A stretch of 64,000 nucleotides of DNA from DSXH01 sp020724325 (lineage in GTDB: Bacteria > Bacteroidota > Ignavibacteria > Ignavibacteriales > Melioribacteraceae): contig JBFLYW010000001.1 in the NCBI GenBank assembly GCA_040756515.1, positions 62,001 to 126,000 of the forward strand. Direction: 5' to 3'. Both the position numbers and the translations under genes were made by a program. Under the pieces are notes generated by a model that searched no databases, was not told the origin of the DNA, and was given only the letters and a program-made list of their open reading frames with translations. Positions 47,199 through 56,512 of the stretch are shown one piece after another (the first letter of the stretch is position 1; each line of letters starts with the position of its first letter).

Positions 47199-47846
47199 AT
47201 GCAAATATTAATTTTTGGCTCGCCTGGAGTTGGTAAAGGAACACAAGCAAAAATTTTAGCATCGAAGTTAAACATCCCTCATATCTCTACAGGAGATATT
47301 CTAAGATACGCAATTAAAAACGAATCGGAACTAGGTAAAAAAGCTAAGGAGATAGTTGATAGAGGAGAATTAGTTCCTGATGATATTATGGGAGAAATTG
47401 TTAAAGAAACATTAACCGATCCCAAATGCAGTAACGGATTTATTCTTGACGGATACCCGCGTACGTTAAATCAAGCAAAAATTCTTGAAGAAATACTTAA
47501 AACAATTAAAAATGAGAAACACTTTTTAATTAAATTAGATGCCGATGATGAAATTATTATTGATCGGCTAACCAACCGTCTAGTCTGCTGTAAATGCGGA
47601 AATATATTGAACAAATCCGATGTTAAAGAAAATTTTTCCTGTCCTATCTGTAATTCATTAAATAGTTATGCAAAGCGTGCCGATGACGATGAAAGTGTAA
47701 TTAGAAGAAGATTGAAAGTGTATCATGATACTACCGCAGCCGTTTTTGATTATTATAAGGATAAAGCAGTAATAATTGAAATTGACGGCACGATGCCAAT
47801 AGAAAAGGTAACAGAAGAAATTATTTTGAAGCTTGTAGAAAACTAA
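47199..47846 (+). CDS. adk: adenylate kinase, zinc-lid type
   Basis: A 215-residue kinase that interconverts AMP, ADP and ATP. P-loop GSPGVGKGTQA at the start, STGDILR for AMP binding, GYPRTLNQA, and a long lid with CKCG and CPIC, a Cys4 zinc site as in Gram-positive-type enzymes. The last four bases overlap the convergent ftsE-like gene. Confidence 0.95.
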   Translation: MQILIFGSPGVGKGTQAKILASKLNIPHISTGDILRYAIKNESELGKKAKEIVDRGELVPDDIMGEIVKETLTDPKCSNGFILDGYPRTLNQAKILEEILKTIKNEKHFLIKLDADDEIIIDRLTNRLVCCKCGNILNKSDVKENFSCPICNSLNSYAKRADDDESVIRRRLKVYHDTTAAVFDYYKDKAVIIEIDGTMPIEKVTEEIILKLVEN

Positions 47847-48520
47847 TCGGTTACTTTTTTCTTAAGTAATACTTTTACTGCCTTGCCGCCTTCAAGGCGT
47901 ATTATTTTAGCATTGTGTTTTCTTACAAGATCGTAATTATGAGTAGCAAAAATAATTGATGTACCTCTTAGATTAATTTTCTTAAGTATCTCCAGTATTT
48001 CACCTGCAGTATCAGGATCAAGATTACCAGTAGGTTCATCCGCCAATACAAGAAATGGTTCGTTGATAATTGCTCTGGCAATTGCTACGCGCTGTTTCTC
48101 ACCACCGGATAGTTCGTGAGGCATATTACTCTGTTTGTGGGACAAACCGACTTCAGAAAGAGCGTTTATAATCTTCTTCTTTTTAACCTTTTTTGATGAA
48201 CCCGTTACACTTAATACAAATGCAAGATTATCGTAAACATTTCTGTCCGGTAATAACTGAAAATCCTGAAAGACAATTCCAAGCCTTCTGCGTAAATATG
48301 GTAAGTCTTTCGGCTTTATTGTTTCTGAAGAATAGCTGCCTATTTGAACATAACCAGACTGGGGGAATAAATCCATATAGATCATCTGCAGTAAAGATGA
48401 TTTCCCTACTCCGCTTTTACCAATCAAAAAAACAAAATCGCCCTGATCGACCTGAAGATTCAAATCCTGAAATACAGGTTGATTGGGATAGCTATAATCG
48501 ACATGATTGAAAATCAGCAT
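47843..48520 (-). CDS. ftsE: FtsE-like ABC transporter ATPase
   Basis: A 225-residue ABC ATPase: Walker A GKSGVGKSSLL (about 33-43), Q-loop FQDFQLLP, signature LSGGEKQRVAIARA and Walker B LVLADEPTGNLDP. It is closest in form to FtsE, which with FtsX controls septal peptidoglycan hydrolases. No ftsX is adjacent, so a lipoprotein-export type ATPase is an alternative. It overlaps the methyltransferase gene by seven bases. Confidence 0.8.
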   Translation of the reverse strand: MLIFNHVDYSYPNQPVFQDLNLQVDQGDFVFLIGKSGVGKSSLLQMIYMDLFPQSGYVQIGSYSSETIKPKDLPYLRRRLGIVFQDFQLLPDRNVYDNLAFVLSVTGSSKKVKKKKIINALSEVGLSHKQSNMPHELSGGEKQRVAIARAIINEPFLVLADEPTGNLDPDTAGEILEILKKINLRGTSIIFATHNYDLVRKHNAKIIRLEGGKAVKVLLKKKVTD

Positions 48521-49245
48521 TTATTTCTTTTTTTCTTTAGAATGAATTGTACCCTTTCACTCTCTGTTACTGCATCTATATCTGTGAAGGATTCCTTACA
48601 CTTGTAAACATAAAAATTAGATTTATCAATAAAAGTAAAATAGTCTTCAAAAGGATAAATTTTCTGCTTATGAATTTCTTCAACCTTTTTACCATTAGCA
48701 AGTATTATTTCAAAGTAATTGTAATGAATACGTTCAACTTCATCATAAATACTTTTCTGAACATATTTAATACTATCAACACTTCCCTTCCGGTTTAAAT
48801 ACTTCTGATACAATTTACTATTGTTTTCAAGACTCACATCAAATGTAAAGATTCCATCTGGTTTCAAACATAAATCTACTTCTTTAAGCAGCGATAATAT
48901 TTTTTGTCTGCTCATTAAATAATTAATACTGTCAAAGGTAGAAAAGACAAAATCATATTTCTGTTTGAATGGAAGTTCAGTCATATTGCAGCAGACTTTA
49001 TCTAAATTATTACCGGCTGATCTAAGCATATACATAGATAAATCACTGATACAGAAATGCCCGAATTTTGTAAAAATTTTATTTGCGATAGCTCCATTAC
49101 CGCCGGCAAGTTCCAGTGCATATAAATTTTTCTTGCGTAATTGTTTACTGATAGAATAAATATAATTAGACCATTTTACATAATCGATTGAACGCATAAT
49201 GTAAGGATAAATAAGTGACAAATGAGAATAATTTTTAGAAGCCAT
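48514..49245 (-). CDS. class I SAM-dependent methyltransferase
   Basis: A 243-residue enzyme with the SAM-binding motif LELAGGNGAIANKIF (about 42-56), then FCISDLSMYMLRSA and the post-motif DFVFSTFDSINYL. The substrate is unknown. It overlaps pdxA and ftsE by a few bases, so it is part of one minus-strand operon. Confidence 0.85.
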   Translation of the reverse strand: MASKNYSHLSLIYPYIMRSIDYVKWSNYIYSISKQLRKKNLYALELAGGNGAIANKIFTKFGHFCISDLSMYMLRSAGNNLDKVCCNMTELPFKQKYDFVFSTFDSINYLMSRQKILSLLKEVDLCLKPDGIFTFDVSLENNSKLYQKYLNRKGSVDSIKYVQKSIYDEVERIHYNYFEIILANGKKVEEIHKQKIYPFEDYFTFIDKSNFYVYKCKESFTDIDAVTESERVQFILKKKRNKC

Positions 49246-50227
49246 TAATTTTTCTTCTGTTCATTAATATTTTTTCTACCAGGTAGACCGACTGTACCAT
49301 GCTTTCTTCACTTGCAATTCCTTTTCCTGCAATATCGAAAGCAGTCCCATGATCCGGCGAGGTCCTAAGAAAAGGGAGTCCGGCTGTATAATTAACTCCC
49401 AAATTAAAATTCAGCATTTTGAAAGGGATAAGAACCTGATCGTGATACATTCCGAGCACAGCATCAAATTTTTTGTATAAATGATTTCCGAAAAAAGAGT
49501 CCGGCACAAAAGGACCAAAAGCGTTTACATTCTTAATAGAATTTATAACAGGAATAATAATTTTATTCTCTTCGTTGCCGATATTACCGTTCTCGCCGGC
49601 ATGAGGATTCAAACCGAGTACAGCTATCTTAGGTTCGGTTATCGCAAAATCATTTTTAAGAGTCTTGCATAAAGTAATTAATGAATCATTTATTTTTTCT
49701 TTTGTGATAGACTGGGATACTTTATTTAAAGGTAAATGGATAGTAGCTAAACCGCATTTCATCTTTTTCGAAATAAAAAGCATCATAAAATTTTTGGAAT
49801 GCGAAAGTTTTGCAAGCAATTCGGTGTGCCCTGGGAATTTAATTTCAGCCAGTTTGAAAGCTTGTTTTGATATTGGAGCAGTTATTATAGCATCGGCAAA
49901 ATTGGATTGAACTAAATTTACAGAATCTATTATTGCGTTATAAGATAACTTGCCGGATACTTTTGTTGGTCTGCCAACTGTTTGAAGTGCATCGCCACTA
50001 TCGATAATTGTGACTTTAGATTTGTCGATAATCTCGAAGGACGATTTAGTGATAATTTGATATCTAAACCCGGGAGGTATAACTTGACTTATTTTATTAA
50101 AAACATTCTTAGGACATAGAAAAAAAATTTGTCTTTTACGCGGGTTGAATATTCTATTAAAGGTTTTTAAGCATATCTCGGGGCCAATTCCATTTATATC
50201 TCCGCACGTAAAAACAAGACGTACCAT
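49235..50227 (-). CDS. pdxA: 4-hydroxythreonine-4-phosphate dehydrogenase
   Basis: A 330-residue enzyme of vitamin B6 (pyridoxal phosphate) synthesis. Family motifs: GDINGIGPEI at the start, PGHTELLA with a metal-binding His (about 135), GLNPHAGENG, YHDQVLIPFK and RTSPDHGTAFDIAGKG. It lies between a methyltransferase and a GWxTD protein in the minus-strand operon. Confidence 0.94.
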   Translation of the reverse strand: MVRLVFTCGDINGIGPEICLKTFNRIFNPRKRQIFFLCPKNVFNKISQVIPPGFRYQIITKSSFEIIDKSKVTIIDSGDALQTVGRPTKVSGKLSYNAIIDSVNLVQSNFADAIITAPISKQAFKLAEIKFPGHTELLAKLSHSKNFMMLFISKKMKCGLATIHLPLNKVSQSITKEKINDSLITLCKTLKNDFAITEPKIAVLGLNPHAGENGNIGNEENKIIIPVINSIKNVNAFGPFVPDSFFGNHLYKKFDAVLGMYHDQVLIPFKMLNFNLGVNYTAGLPFLRTSPDHGTAFDIAGKGIASEESMVQSVYLVEKILMNRRKINGF

Positions 50228-51511
50228 TTATTTACTCAAAATATAATTACCCAGCCCGGTTCTATCGGTAAAAATAAATTCTTTTTGTAAGTCTTTATAG
50301 TACCAAATTTCGACAACAGAATCAGCCGATTTATATTCTCTTTTCACATCGTCTGGTTTACCAAACTGGATATAGATTTTACCGCGGTCTGTTTTTGCTC
50401 CAATCTGGTTAGCAAGATTACTAAAGTTAATCATAGCAGAATCGGCACGCTTGTAAAATTCATTCATCAAATTATTGTACTGATATTGACGATCAGGATT
50501 TTTCTTGTCCCAAAATTCAAAAAGAGCATTGTATTTCTGCTGATTACTCGTTTTATACAAATCTAATAATTCGGATCGATCATATATTATTTCGAGCAAT
50601 TCAATTGCTAAATTAATGTTAGAAAGTGTTATCGGTTTATCAATCCATACTACTGAAAGATTAAATCTACTTTCTGTAGAACCTGAATTAATAATTAGTT
50701 CGGCAGTGCCTTCGGATAAATTTTTATTAAAGTTTTCAATAAGCAGATACTTAGATGATTCTTCACCTTCGTCACCGGATATAATAATCCTATCATAGCG
50801 GTCAAACATCTTTAATTGTCCGATTGATTTCACAGGTAAAGTATCATTGAAAACTGTTTTGTTTAACTGTTCAATTTTGATCGCTGCTTCTTTCAAGGAA
50901 TTGTTTTGAACAGGAATTAATAGTTTGTAGTTATCAGGTTCAAACGGAATACGATTAGTACGATTTACAAGATGGAACATTTTATAATCGGCATGTAATT
51001 CTTCTAATTCCCGGACTACAATGGGCTGAACAAAATTATTTTTAATTAACCCGGGTATTTTAATCACAATAGAATCCAGATTAACGATCTGATTCGTATT
51101 ATCAATTCTAATTGATGGACAAACTACATATTCACTTGAAAACAGGCGGAAATCAACAAACCCTTCCAACAACTTTTCTTTTGATTGTGTCTCTTCATAG
51201 GAGTTAGCAAGAACCTTCTTGCTAAAAGATTTTCTCTGGAAAATTTTATTATTATGCTTAACATCAAAATACAACTGAGCGCCACCACTAAATGAAGTGC
51301 CGCTTTTTACAAAAATGAGACGATTGTAAGGGATATTAAAAGAGATGCAGCAATCAACAGAATCTTTAACAGGAAGAATATTTATTTCGAATAGATTTCC
51401 TCTTGGGTTTCTTTCTCGATCGCTCGTAGGCTGTGCAATTAAACACGAATAGACAAAAAAAATAAAAACTGAAAACCGGATATCTTTTACAATTCGAAGT
51501 ATAGTCATCAC
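50228..51511 (-). CDS. GWxTD-domain protein
   Basis: A 427-residue exported protein with a signal peptide (about 10-28, LIAQP). The end has the GWxTD-type pattern EFWDKKNPDRQYQ and TDRGKIYIQFGKPDD, followed by VVEIWYYK, with GAKTD in place of GWxTD. Such proteins are found in Bacteroidota, Ignavibacteria and related phyla with unknown function. It starts at 51511 with a GATG context and is two bases past rho. Confidence 0.8.
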   Translation of the reverse strand: MMTILRIVKDIRFSVFIFFVYSCLIAQPTSDRERNPRGNLFEINILPVKDSVDCCISFNIPYNRLIFVKSGTSFSGGAQLYFDVKHNNKIFQRKSFSKKVLANSYEETQSKEKLLEGFVDFRLFSSEYVVCPSIRIDNTNQIVNLDSIVIKIPGLIKNNFVQPIVVRELEELHADYKMFHLVNRTNRIPFEPDNYKLLIPVQNNSLKEAAIKIEQLNKTVFNDTLPVKSIGQLKMFDRYDRIIISGDEGEESSKYLLIENFNKNLSEGTAELIINSGSTESRFNLSVVWIDKPITLSNINLAIELLEIIYDRSELLDLYKTSNQQKYNALFEFWDKKNPDRQYQYNNLMNEFYKRADSAMINFSNLANQIGAKTDRGKIYIQFGKPDDVKREYKSADSVVEIWYYKDLQKEFIFTDRTGLGNYILSK

Positions 51512-51513
51512 AT

Positions 51514-52767
51514 CTAGCTATTCATACTTAAAAGGAATTCTTTATTGTTTTTTGTTCCTCGCATTTTATCTAAAATAAATTCCATTGCTTCAGTAGGATC
51601 AAAATCTGCAAGCAGTTTTCTAAGAATCCAGATTTTATTTAATTCATCCTCTTTAAGGAGCAGTTCTTCTTTTCTTGTCCCGGATTTATTAAGATCAATT
51701 GCGGGGAAGATTCTTTTATCGGCAAGATTTCTATCAAGAACCAATTCCATATTACCTGTTCCTTTGAATTCTTCAAAGATAACTTCGTCCATTCTGCTTC
51801 CTGTATCAATTAATGCAGTAGCAATAATCGTTAAGCTGCCGCCATCTTCGGTATTACGAGCAGAGCCGAAAAATCTTTTAGGTTTATGAAGAGCATTGGC
51901 GTCTACACCGCCGGAAAGAATTCTGCCGCTGTGAGGAATAACTGTATTGTGTGCTCGTGCAAGCCGTGTAATTGAATCGAGTAAAATTACAACATCGTCA
52001 CCAGCTTCAACCATTCTTTTAGCTTTTTCGCTAACCATGTTTGCAACTTGAACGTGACGGTCTGCCGGCTCATCAAAAGTGGAACTAATTACTTCTGCTT
52101 GAACCGACCTCTGCATATCGGTAACTTCTTCAGGACGTTCATCAATAAGAAGCATAATAATTTTAACTTCAGGGTGGTTACGTGTAATAGAATTAGCAAT
52201 TTTCTGTAAAAGAATTGTCTTACCGGCTTTAGGCGGAGAAACAATTAAACCTCTCTGACCTTTACCAATGGGAGAAAGGAGATCCATAATTCTCATAGAA
52301 TATTCACCCGGAGCAGATTCTAATTTTAAACGTTTGGTAGGATAAATAGGAGTAAGGTTATCGAACAAAGTTCTTTCACGGATAGCTTCCGGGTCTTTTC
52401 CGTTAACAGCTTCAACTCTAAGTAAAGCAAAGAACCGCTCTCCTTCCTTAGGCGGACGAACCTGACCGCTTACAAAATCGCCAGTTCTTAAACTGAACCT
52501 TTTGATTTGGGATGGCGAAACGTAGATATCATCCGGAGATGGAAGATAGTTATAATCCGCAGAACGGAGGAAACCATATCCATCCTGTAATACTTCCAAC
52601 ACTCCTTTTGAGAATGTTAAGCCGTCCTTTTGAGACTGAGCTTCGAGAATTTTGAAAATCAGTTCTTGTTTACGAAGGTCGCTGTAGCCAGCTAACCCGA
52701 ATTCCTTTGCAATCTTATAAAGATCAACAATTTTTTTTGATTGCAGTTCTGAAATATCCATCGGCAT
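51514..52767 (-). CDS. rho: transcription termination factor Rho
   Basis: A 417-residue hexameric RNA helicase: N-terminal Rho_N and cold-shock-like RNA-binding domain (GFLRSADYNYLPSPDDIYVS), P-loop SPPKAGKTILL (about 183), LLIDERPEEVTDMQRSV and the Q-loop/R-loop VILLDSITRLARA. Length and motifs are typical. A clear gap of 140 bases separates it from folC. Confidence 0.97.
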   Translation of the reverse strand: MPMDISELQSKKIVDLYKIAKEFGLAGYSDLRKQELIFKILEAQSQKDGLTFSKGVLEVLQDGYGFLRSADYNYLPSPDDIYVSPSQIKRFSLRTGDFVSGQVRPPKEGERFFALLRVEAVNGKDPEAIRERTLFDNLTPIYPTKRLKLESAPGEYSMRIMDLLSPIGKGQRGLIVSPPKAGKTILLQKIANSITRNHPEVKIIMLLIDERPEEVTDMQRSVQAEVISSTFDEPADRHVQVANMVSEKAKRMVEAGDDVVILLDSITRLARAHNTVIPHSGRILSGGVDANALHKPKRFFGSARNTEDGGSLTIIATALIDTGSRMDEVIFEEFKGTGNMELVLDRNLADKRIFPAIDLNKSGTRKEELLLKEDELNKIWILRKLLADFDPTEAMEFILDKMRGTKNNKEFLLSMNS

Positions 52768-52907
52768 AAGTAATTCCTGAGAGTTATTATTTAATCGTGA
52801 TTTTTATTCGGTAAAACAATTTTTGGGGAAACAATTGATTATTCTGAGTTTATGATTAATTAATTAATGCAGAAGACATTGAGGCACATGCCAAAATTAA
52901 TTTTCCG

Positions 52908-54179
52908 TTACCTATTTGTCAAGTTTTTTTTATTCATTTTTGATTTTATTTCACCCAGAAGATAGATAGAGCCAAGCACTACAAGACAACTACCGTAAGC
53001 TTCTTTAGCAAATTTGTCAATTACTAAATTATAATCTTTTAATTCCAACAGCCGGAGACCAACTTCATTACCTGTTTTTACCAACTCCTCTATGGCTGCG
53101 GCTCTTTCATATTCAGGTTGAACAGCATAAATAGTAGTAAAATATGGCTTAAGTAGAATTAGCATCGTAACAATATCTTTATCTTTCATCGCTCCGAATA
53201 TTAGAATTCGTTCGCTGTAGTTCATATACTCTTTCGAGAACTCATTTATAAAAATTGAAACTGCTTCCGGATTATGTGCTGCATCAAAGATTATCCTGGG
53301 GTTGTCCTTTACTATCTCATATCTCCCTTCAATTCCGGTGTTAACTGTTATGTTCATCAATCCTTTGTTTATAATTGTATTGTCCAGCAAACCAAAAAGT
53401 TCATATAAGACTTTGACAGCAAGTGCCGAATTATGCAGTTGATAAATGCCTCTGAGACCGGACTTGTAAATATGATATTTTTTGTTACCAAGTGTTAAAC
53501 TAACCGAGTTTTCTGTCTGTTCAGCAAACTGATTATACATAAATAATGTGGAATTCAATTCATCTGCACGCTTCTTAATTACGTCAATTGCATCAGACGG
53601 TAACGCTCCAATAAAAACCGGTTTATTCTGTTTTATAATTCCGGCTTTTTCGAAAGCAATTTTTTCAATTGTTTTACCTAAAATATTTGTGTGTTCAAGA
53701 CTTATTGAAGTAATAACAGAAGCCAGCGGGTCTACTACATTAGTAGCATCAAGTCTGCCTCCTAATCCGGTTTCTAATACAACGTAGTCAGGTTGATTAT
53801 CAAAGAAGTATTTGAAAGCAAGTGCAGTTGTTATTTCGAAAAATGTCGGTTTATGTTTATCGATCATCTGTTCAATAGAATTAATAAAAGAGGCAATGTA
53901 ATAGTCCTCAATTTCAATTCCGTTAATTCTAATTCTTTCATTAAATCTGACAAAGTGCGGTGAAGTATAAAGACCAACTTTATAACCAGCTTCAGTTAAG
54001 ATGCTTGCAATAAAAGAAGCTGTACTTCCCTTTCCGTTTGAACCGGCAACATGAATAAATTTCAAATCAGAATGCGGATTACCGATAGATTCCAATAATT
54101 CTCTAATTCGATCGAGTCCGAGTTTAATATTGAACTGATGCATCGAATAGATTCTATTAAGCGCTTCTTGAATTTTCAT
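52908..54179 (-). CDS. folC: folylpolyglutamate / dihydrofolate synthase
   Basis: A 423-residue Mur-ligase-family enzyme that adds glutamate to folates. It has the P-loop HVAGSNGKGSTASFIASIL (about 43-61), YTSPHFVRFNERIRING, ETGLGGRLDATN and FDAAHNPEA. It is one base away from pyrD, in one operon with the pyrimidine genes. Confidence 0.94.
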   Translation of the reverse strand: MKIQEALNRIYSMHQFNIKLGLDRIRELLESIGNPHSDLKFIHVAGSNGKGSTASFIASILTEAGYKVGLYTSPHFVRFNERIRINGIEIEDYYIASFINSIEQMIDKHKPTFFEITTALAFKYFFDNQPDYVVLETGLGGRLDATNVVDPLASVITSISLEHTNILGKTIEKIAFEKAGIIKQNKPVFIGALPSDAIDVIKKRADELNSTLFMYNQFAEQTENSVSLTLGNKKYHIYKSGLRGIYQLHNSALAVKVLYELFGLLDNTIINKGLMNITVNTGIEGRYEIVKDNPRIIFDAAHNPEAVSIFINEFSKEYMNYSERILIFGAMKDKDIVTMLILLKPYFTTIYAVQPEYERAAAIEELVKTGNEVGLRLLELKDYNLVIDKFAKEAYGSCLVVLGSIYLLGEIKSKMNKKNLTNR

Positions 54180-54180
54180 G

Positions 54181-55098
54181 TTACAATTGGTAAGAACCTA
54201 TTACATCGGATAAATTTTGGATTGTGCACTGATTGCAGTAAGAATATAATCCTTCAATAATTTCTACACCGGCATTAGGATTAATAAAATTTACTGTTCC
54301 AATCTGAACAGCCGAAGCACCTGCAATCATAAATTCTACAGTATCATTCCAATTCATTATTCCGCCAATTCCAATTATAGGAATATCGATATTAAGTTTT
54401 ATCTCCAATACTTTAGCAAGAGCAACCGGTTTAATTGCCGGACCGCTAAGTCCTCCGGTTACATTTTTAATTTTGGGTTTACGGGTCCAGATATCGAAAG
54501 CGGTTCCGACTAATGTATTAATTGCCGATACTGCATCGCCGCCTTCATCTTTAACAATTTTTGCAAAATCAGAAATTTTTGAGACGTTGGGCGAGAGTTT
54601 GATAATTAACGGTTTGTTTGTTACTGCCCTAACCTTTTCCGTAATTCTTCCAACTGAATTAAGGTCGTTGCCAAAAATTAGACCGCCTTCACTTACATTA
54701 GGACATGATACATTTATTTCGAAAGCATTAATTGTATCAATGGGAGTTAAAATTTTTGTGCACTCAACATATTCTTCAATAGAGCTCGCAGCAATATTAC
54801 AAATTATTGTAGTGTTAAGTTCTTTGAGAAAAGGAATTTTCTCTTTTATGAATACTTCCACACCTACATTTGCCAGCCCAATTGCATTCAGCATTCCGGA
54901 TGGAGTTTCAACAATTCTTTGCGGAGGATTTCCTTTGCGAGGTTTTAACGATAGAGATTTTGTAACAATTCCGCCAAGTTTGCTGAGATCTGTAAAATTA
55001 GAAATTTCGTTTCCATAGCCAACTGTCCCGGATGCAAGCAGAACAGGATTTTTTAAGTGAAGCTTTCCAATTTTTACCGATAAATCTATATTACTCAT
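54181..55098 (-). CDS. pyrD: dihydroorotate dehydrogenase, class 1B
   Basis: A 305-residue FMN enzyme of pyrimidine synthesis. Catalytic Cys in EINVSCPNVSEGG (about 130-142), KSLSLKPRKGNPPQRI, IKLSPNVSKI, GGLSGPAIKPVALA and IGIGGIMNW. It overlaps pyrK by four bases, so the two are made together as the NAD-dependent PyrD-PyrK complex. Confidence 0.95.
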   Translation of the reverse strand: MSNIDLSVKIGKLHLKNPVLLASGTVGYGNEISNFTDLSKLGGIVTKSLSLKPRKGNPPQRIVETPSGMLNAIGLANVGVEVFIKEKIPFLKELNTTIICNIAASSIEEYVECTKILTPIDTINAFEINVSCPNVSEGGLIFGNDLNSVGRITEKVRAVTNKPLIIKLSPNVSKISDFAKIVKDEGGDAVSAINTLVGTAFDIWTRKPKIKNVTGGLSGPAIKPVALAKVLEIKLNIDIPIIGIGGIMNWNDTVEFMIAGASAVQIGTVNFINPNAGVEIIEGLYSYCNQCTIQNLSDVIGSYQL

Positions 55099-55853
55099 AA
55101 CTTCACCTTTTTAGCATCAAACACCGGTCCGTCTTTACATACAAGGTAATATCCATTTCCTTCCGCATTTTCAATAGGGCAGCCCTGGCAAATTCCAAAT
55201 CCGCATGCCATAACACACTCTGTGCTTATCTGGCAATCAATATTATTTTTAATAGAAAATTTCTGAAGAGCTTTTAACATAGGATTTGGTCCGCACGAAA
55301 ATATTCTTACTGTTTCATTTTTGAATTTTTCAAATTCGCTTTCGATTAGCTGAACAACATTCCCTTTAAATCCCGCAGAACCGTCATCTGTAGAGATTAA
55401 CAGGTTCTTCATTCCATACTCTATAATATTTTGCCTGGAACGTCCGCCAAAAAAGCAAATTACTTTTTTATCAGGCGGAATTTGTTGAATAAGAAAAGGG
55501 AAAGGAGCAATACCAATACCGCCGGCAACAATAAGTGCGGCAGAGTAATAGCCGCTTAAATCGAATCCATTACCTAAAGGTCCAAGAACATCAATAATAT
55601 CATCCTTTTGTTTCCTTGCTAATAGTTTGGTTCCTTCGCCGTGAACATCGAACATAAAGTAAAGGTTTTCCCTGTCAACTTTACAAATGCTAAAAGGACG
55701 GCGAAGCAGAGGAAAATCCGATTCCGATACCTTGATGTTGCAGAATTGTCCAGGTTTAATTCCTGAAGCAATTAACGGCGAGTGAACAATTAGCAAATAT
55801 GTATTCGGGAGCAGATTTTTAATGGATTCAACGCGTGCTTTTTCGATATACAA
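55095..55853 (-). CDS. pyrK: dihydroorotate dehydrogenase electron-transfer subunit
   Basis: A 252-residue FAD/[2Fe-2S] protein. It has the FAD-binding LLRRPFSICKV, NAD-binding VAGGIGIAPFPFLIQ and the cluster motif ECVMACGFGICQGCPI with a later Cys in VCKDGP. It passes electrons from PyrD to NAD. Confidence 0.94.
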   Translation of the reverse strand: MYIEKARVESIKNLLPNTYLLIVHSPLIASGIKPGQFCNIKVSESDFPLLRRPFSICKVDRENLYFMFDVHGEGTKLLARKQKDDIIDVLGPLGNGFDLSGYYSAALIVAGGIGIAPFPFLIQQIPPDKKVICFFGGRSRQNIIEYGMKNLLISTDDGSAGFKGNVVQLIESEFEKFKNETVRIFSCGPNPMLKALQKFSIKNNIDCQISTECVMACGFGICQGCPIENAEGNGYYLVCKDGPVFDAKKVKL

Positions 55854-55882
55854 GCGGGTAACTCTAATCTTTAATTATAAAA

Positions 55883-56512
55883 TTAACTCTTTCTAGAATA
55901 TTTATCTTCTATTGCCTTTATCTTATCTAACCTTCTTTGATGACGGTCTCCCAGGAAATTACTGTTCAACCAAACATCTATAATTGATTTTATAGATTCA
56001 TCACCAACTGATTTGGCGCCAAGCACTAAAACATTTGCATCGTTATGTTCTCTTGAACTTCTTGCAGAAAATTCATTATAACATGTTGCGGCTCTAATAC
56101 CCGGTATTTTATTGGCGGTTATTGCAGAAGGAATTCCGGTTGCATCAAGTATTATTCCGTAATCGCACTCTTTATTCACAATACTGTTAGCAACATTAAA
56201 CGCAATGTCAGGGTAATCAACCGATTCTTCGCTGAAGGTTCCTACATCTATAATCTGAAACGACTTCGATTTAAGAAAATCCACCACCATTTTCTTAGCT
56301 TTAACTCCGGTATGATCCGAACCAATTGCAATTTTTAGTGCCCCGCGCTTTTGCCGCTGTTCATCTTTACTTGCACAAATAATCTTCACGCCAATCTGTT
56401 TAATACGGTCGATTGCAAGTGGAGTTAAGAGGTCGTCCTTTCCTAAAAAAATCTCTTTAACACCGGATTTGGCAAGTTTAATTATTTCTGATTCGGTAAC
56501 AACTTTTTTCAT
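55883..56512 (-). CDS. RpiB/LacAB-family protein lacking the catalytic Cys
   Basis: A 209-residue protein of the ribose-5-phosphate isomerase B family: IAIGSDHTGVKAKKMV (about 61-76), VDYPDIAF, ANKIPGIRAATCY and SREHNDANVLVLGA. The usual CGTGIG motif is DATGIP (123-128), so the Cys base is an Asp and the Gly is a Pro. The N-terminus has an added 55-residue piece (SGVKEIFLGKDDLLTPLAID) like those of microcompartment-associated proteins. Activity may be changed or lost; it overlaps the manC start. Confidence 0.85.
   Translation of the reverse strand: MKKVVTESEIIKLAKSGVKEIFLGKDDLLTPLAIDRIKQIGVKIICASKDEQRQKRGALKIAIGSDHTGVKAKKMVVDFLKSKSFQIIDVGTFSEESVDYPDIAFNVANSIVNKECDYGIILDATGIPSAITANKIPGIRAATCYNEFSARSSREHNDANVLVLGAKSVGDESIKSIIDVWLNSNFLGDRHQRRLDKIKAIEDKYSRKS

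Noticed and set aside
54473..55018. 181-residue plus-strand frame inside pyrD
   Set aside because: Antisense shadow of pyrD, whose catalytic motifs are clear.
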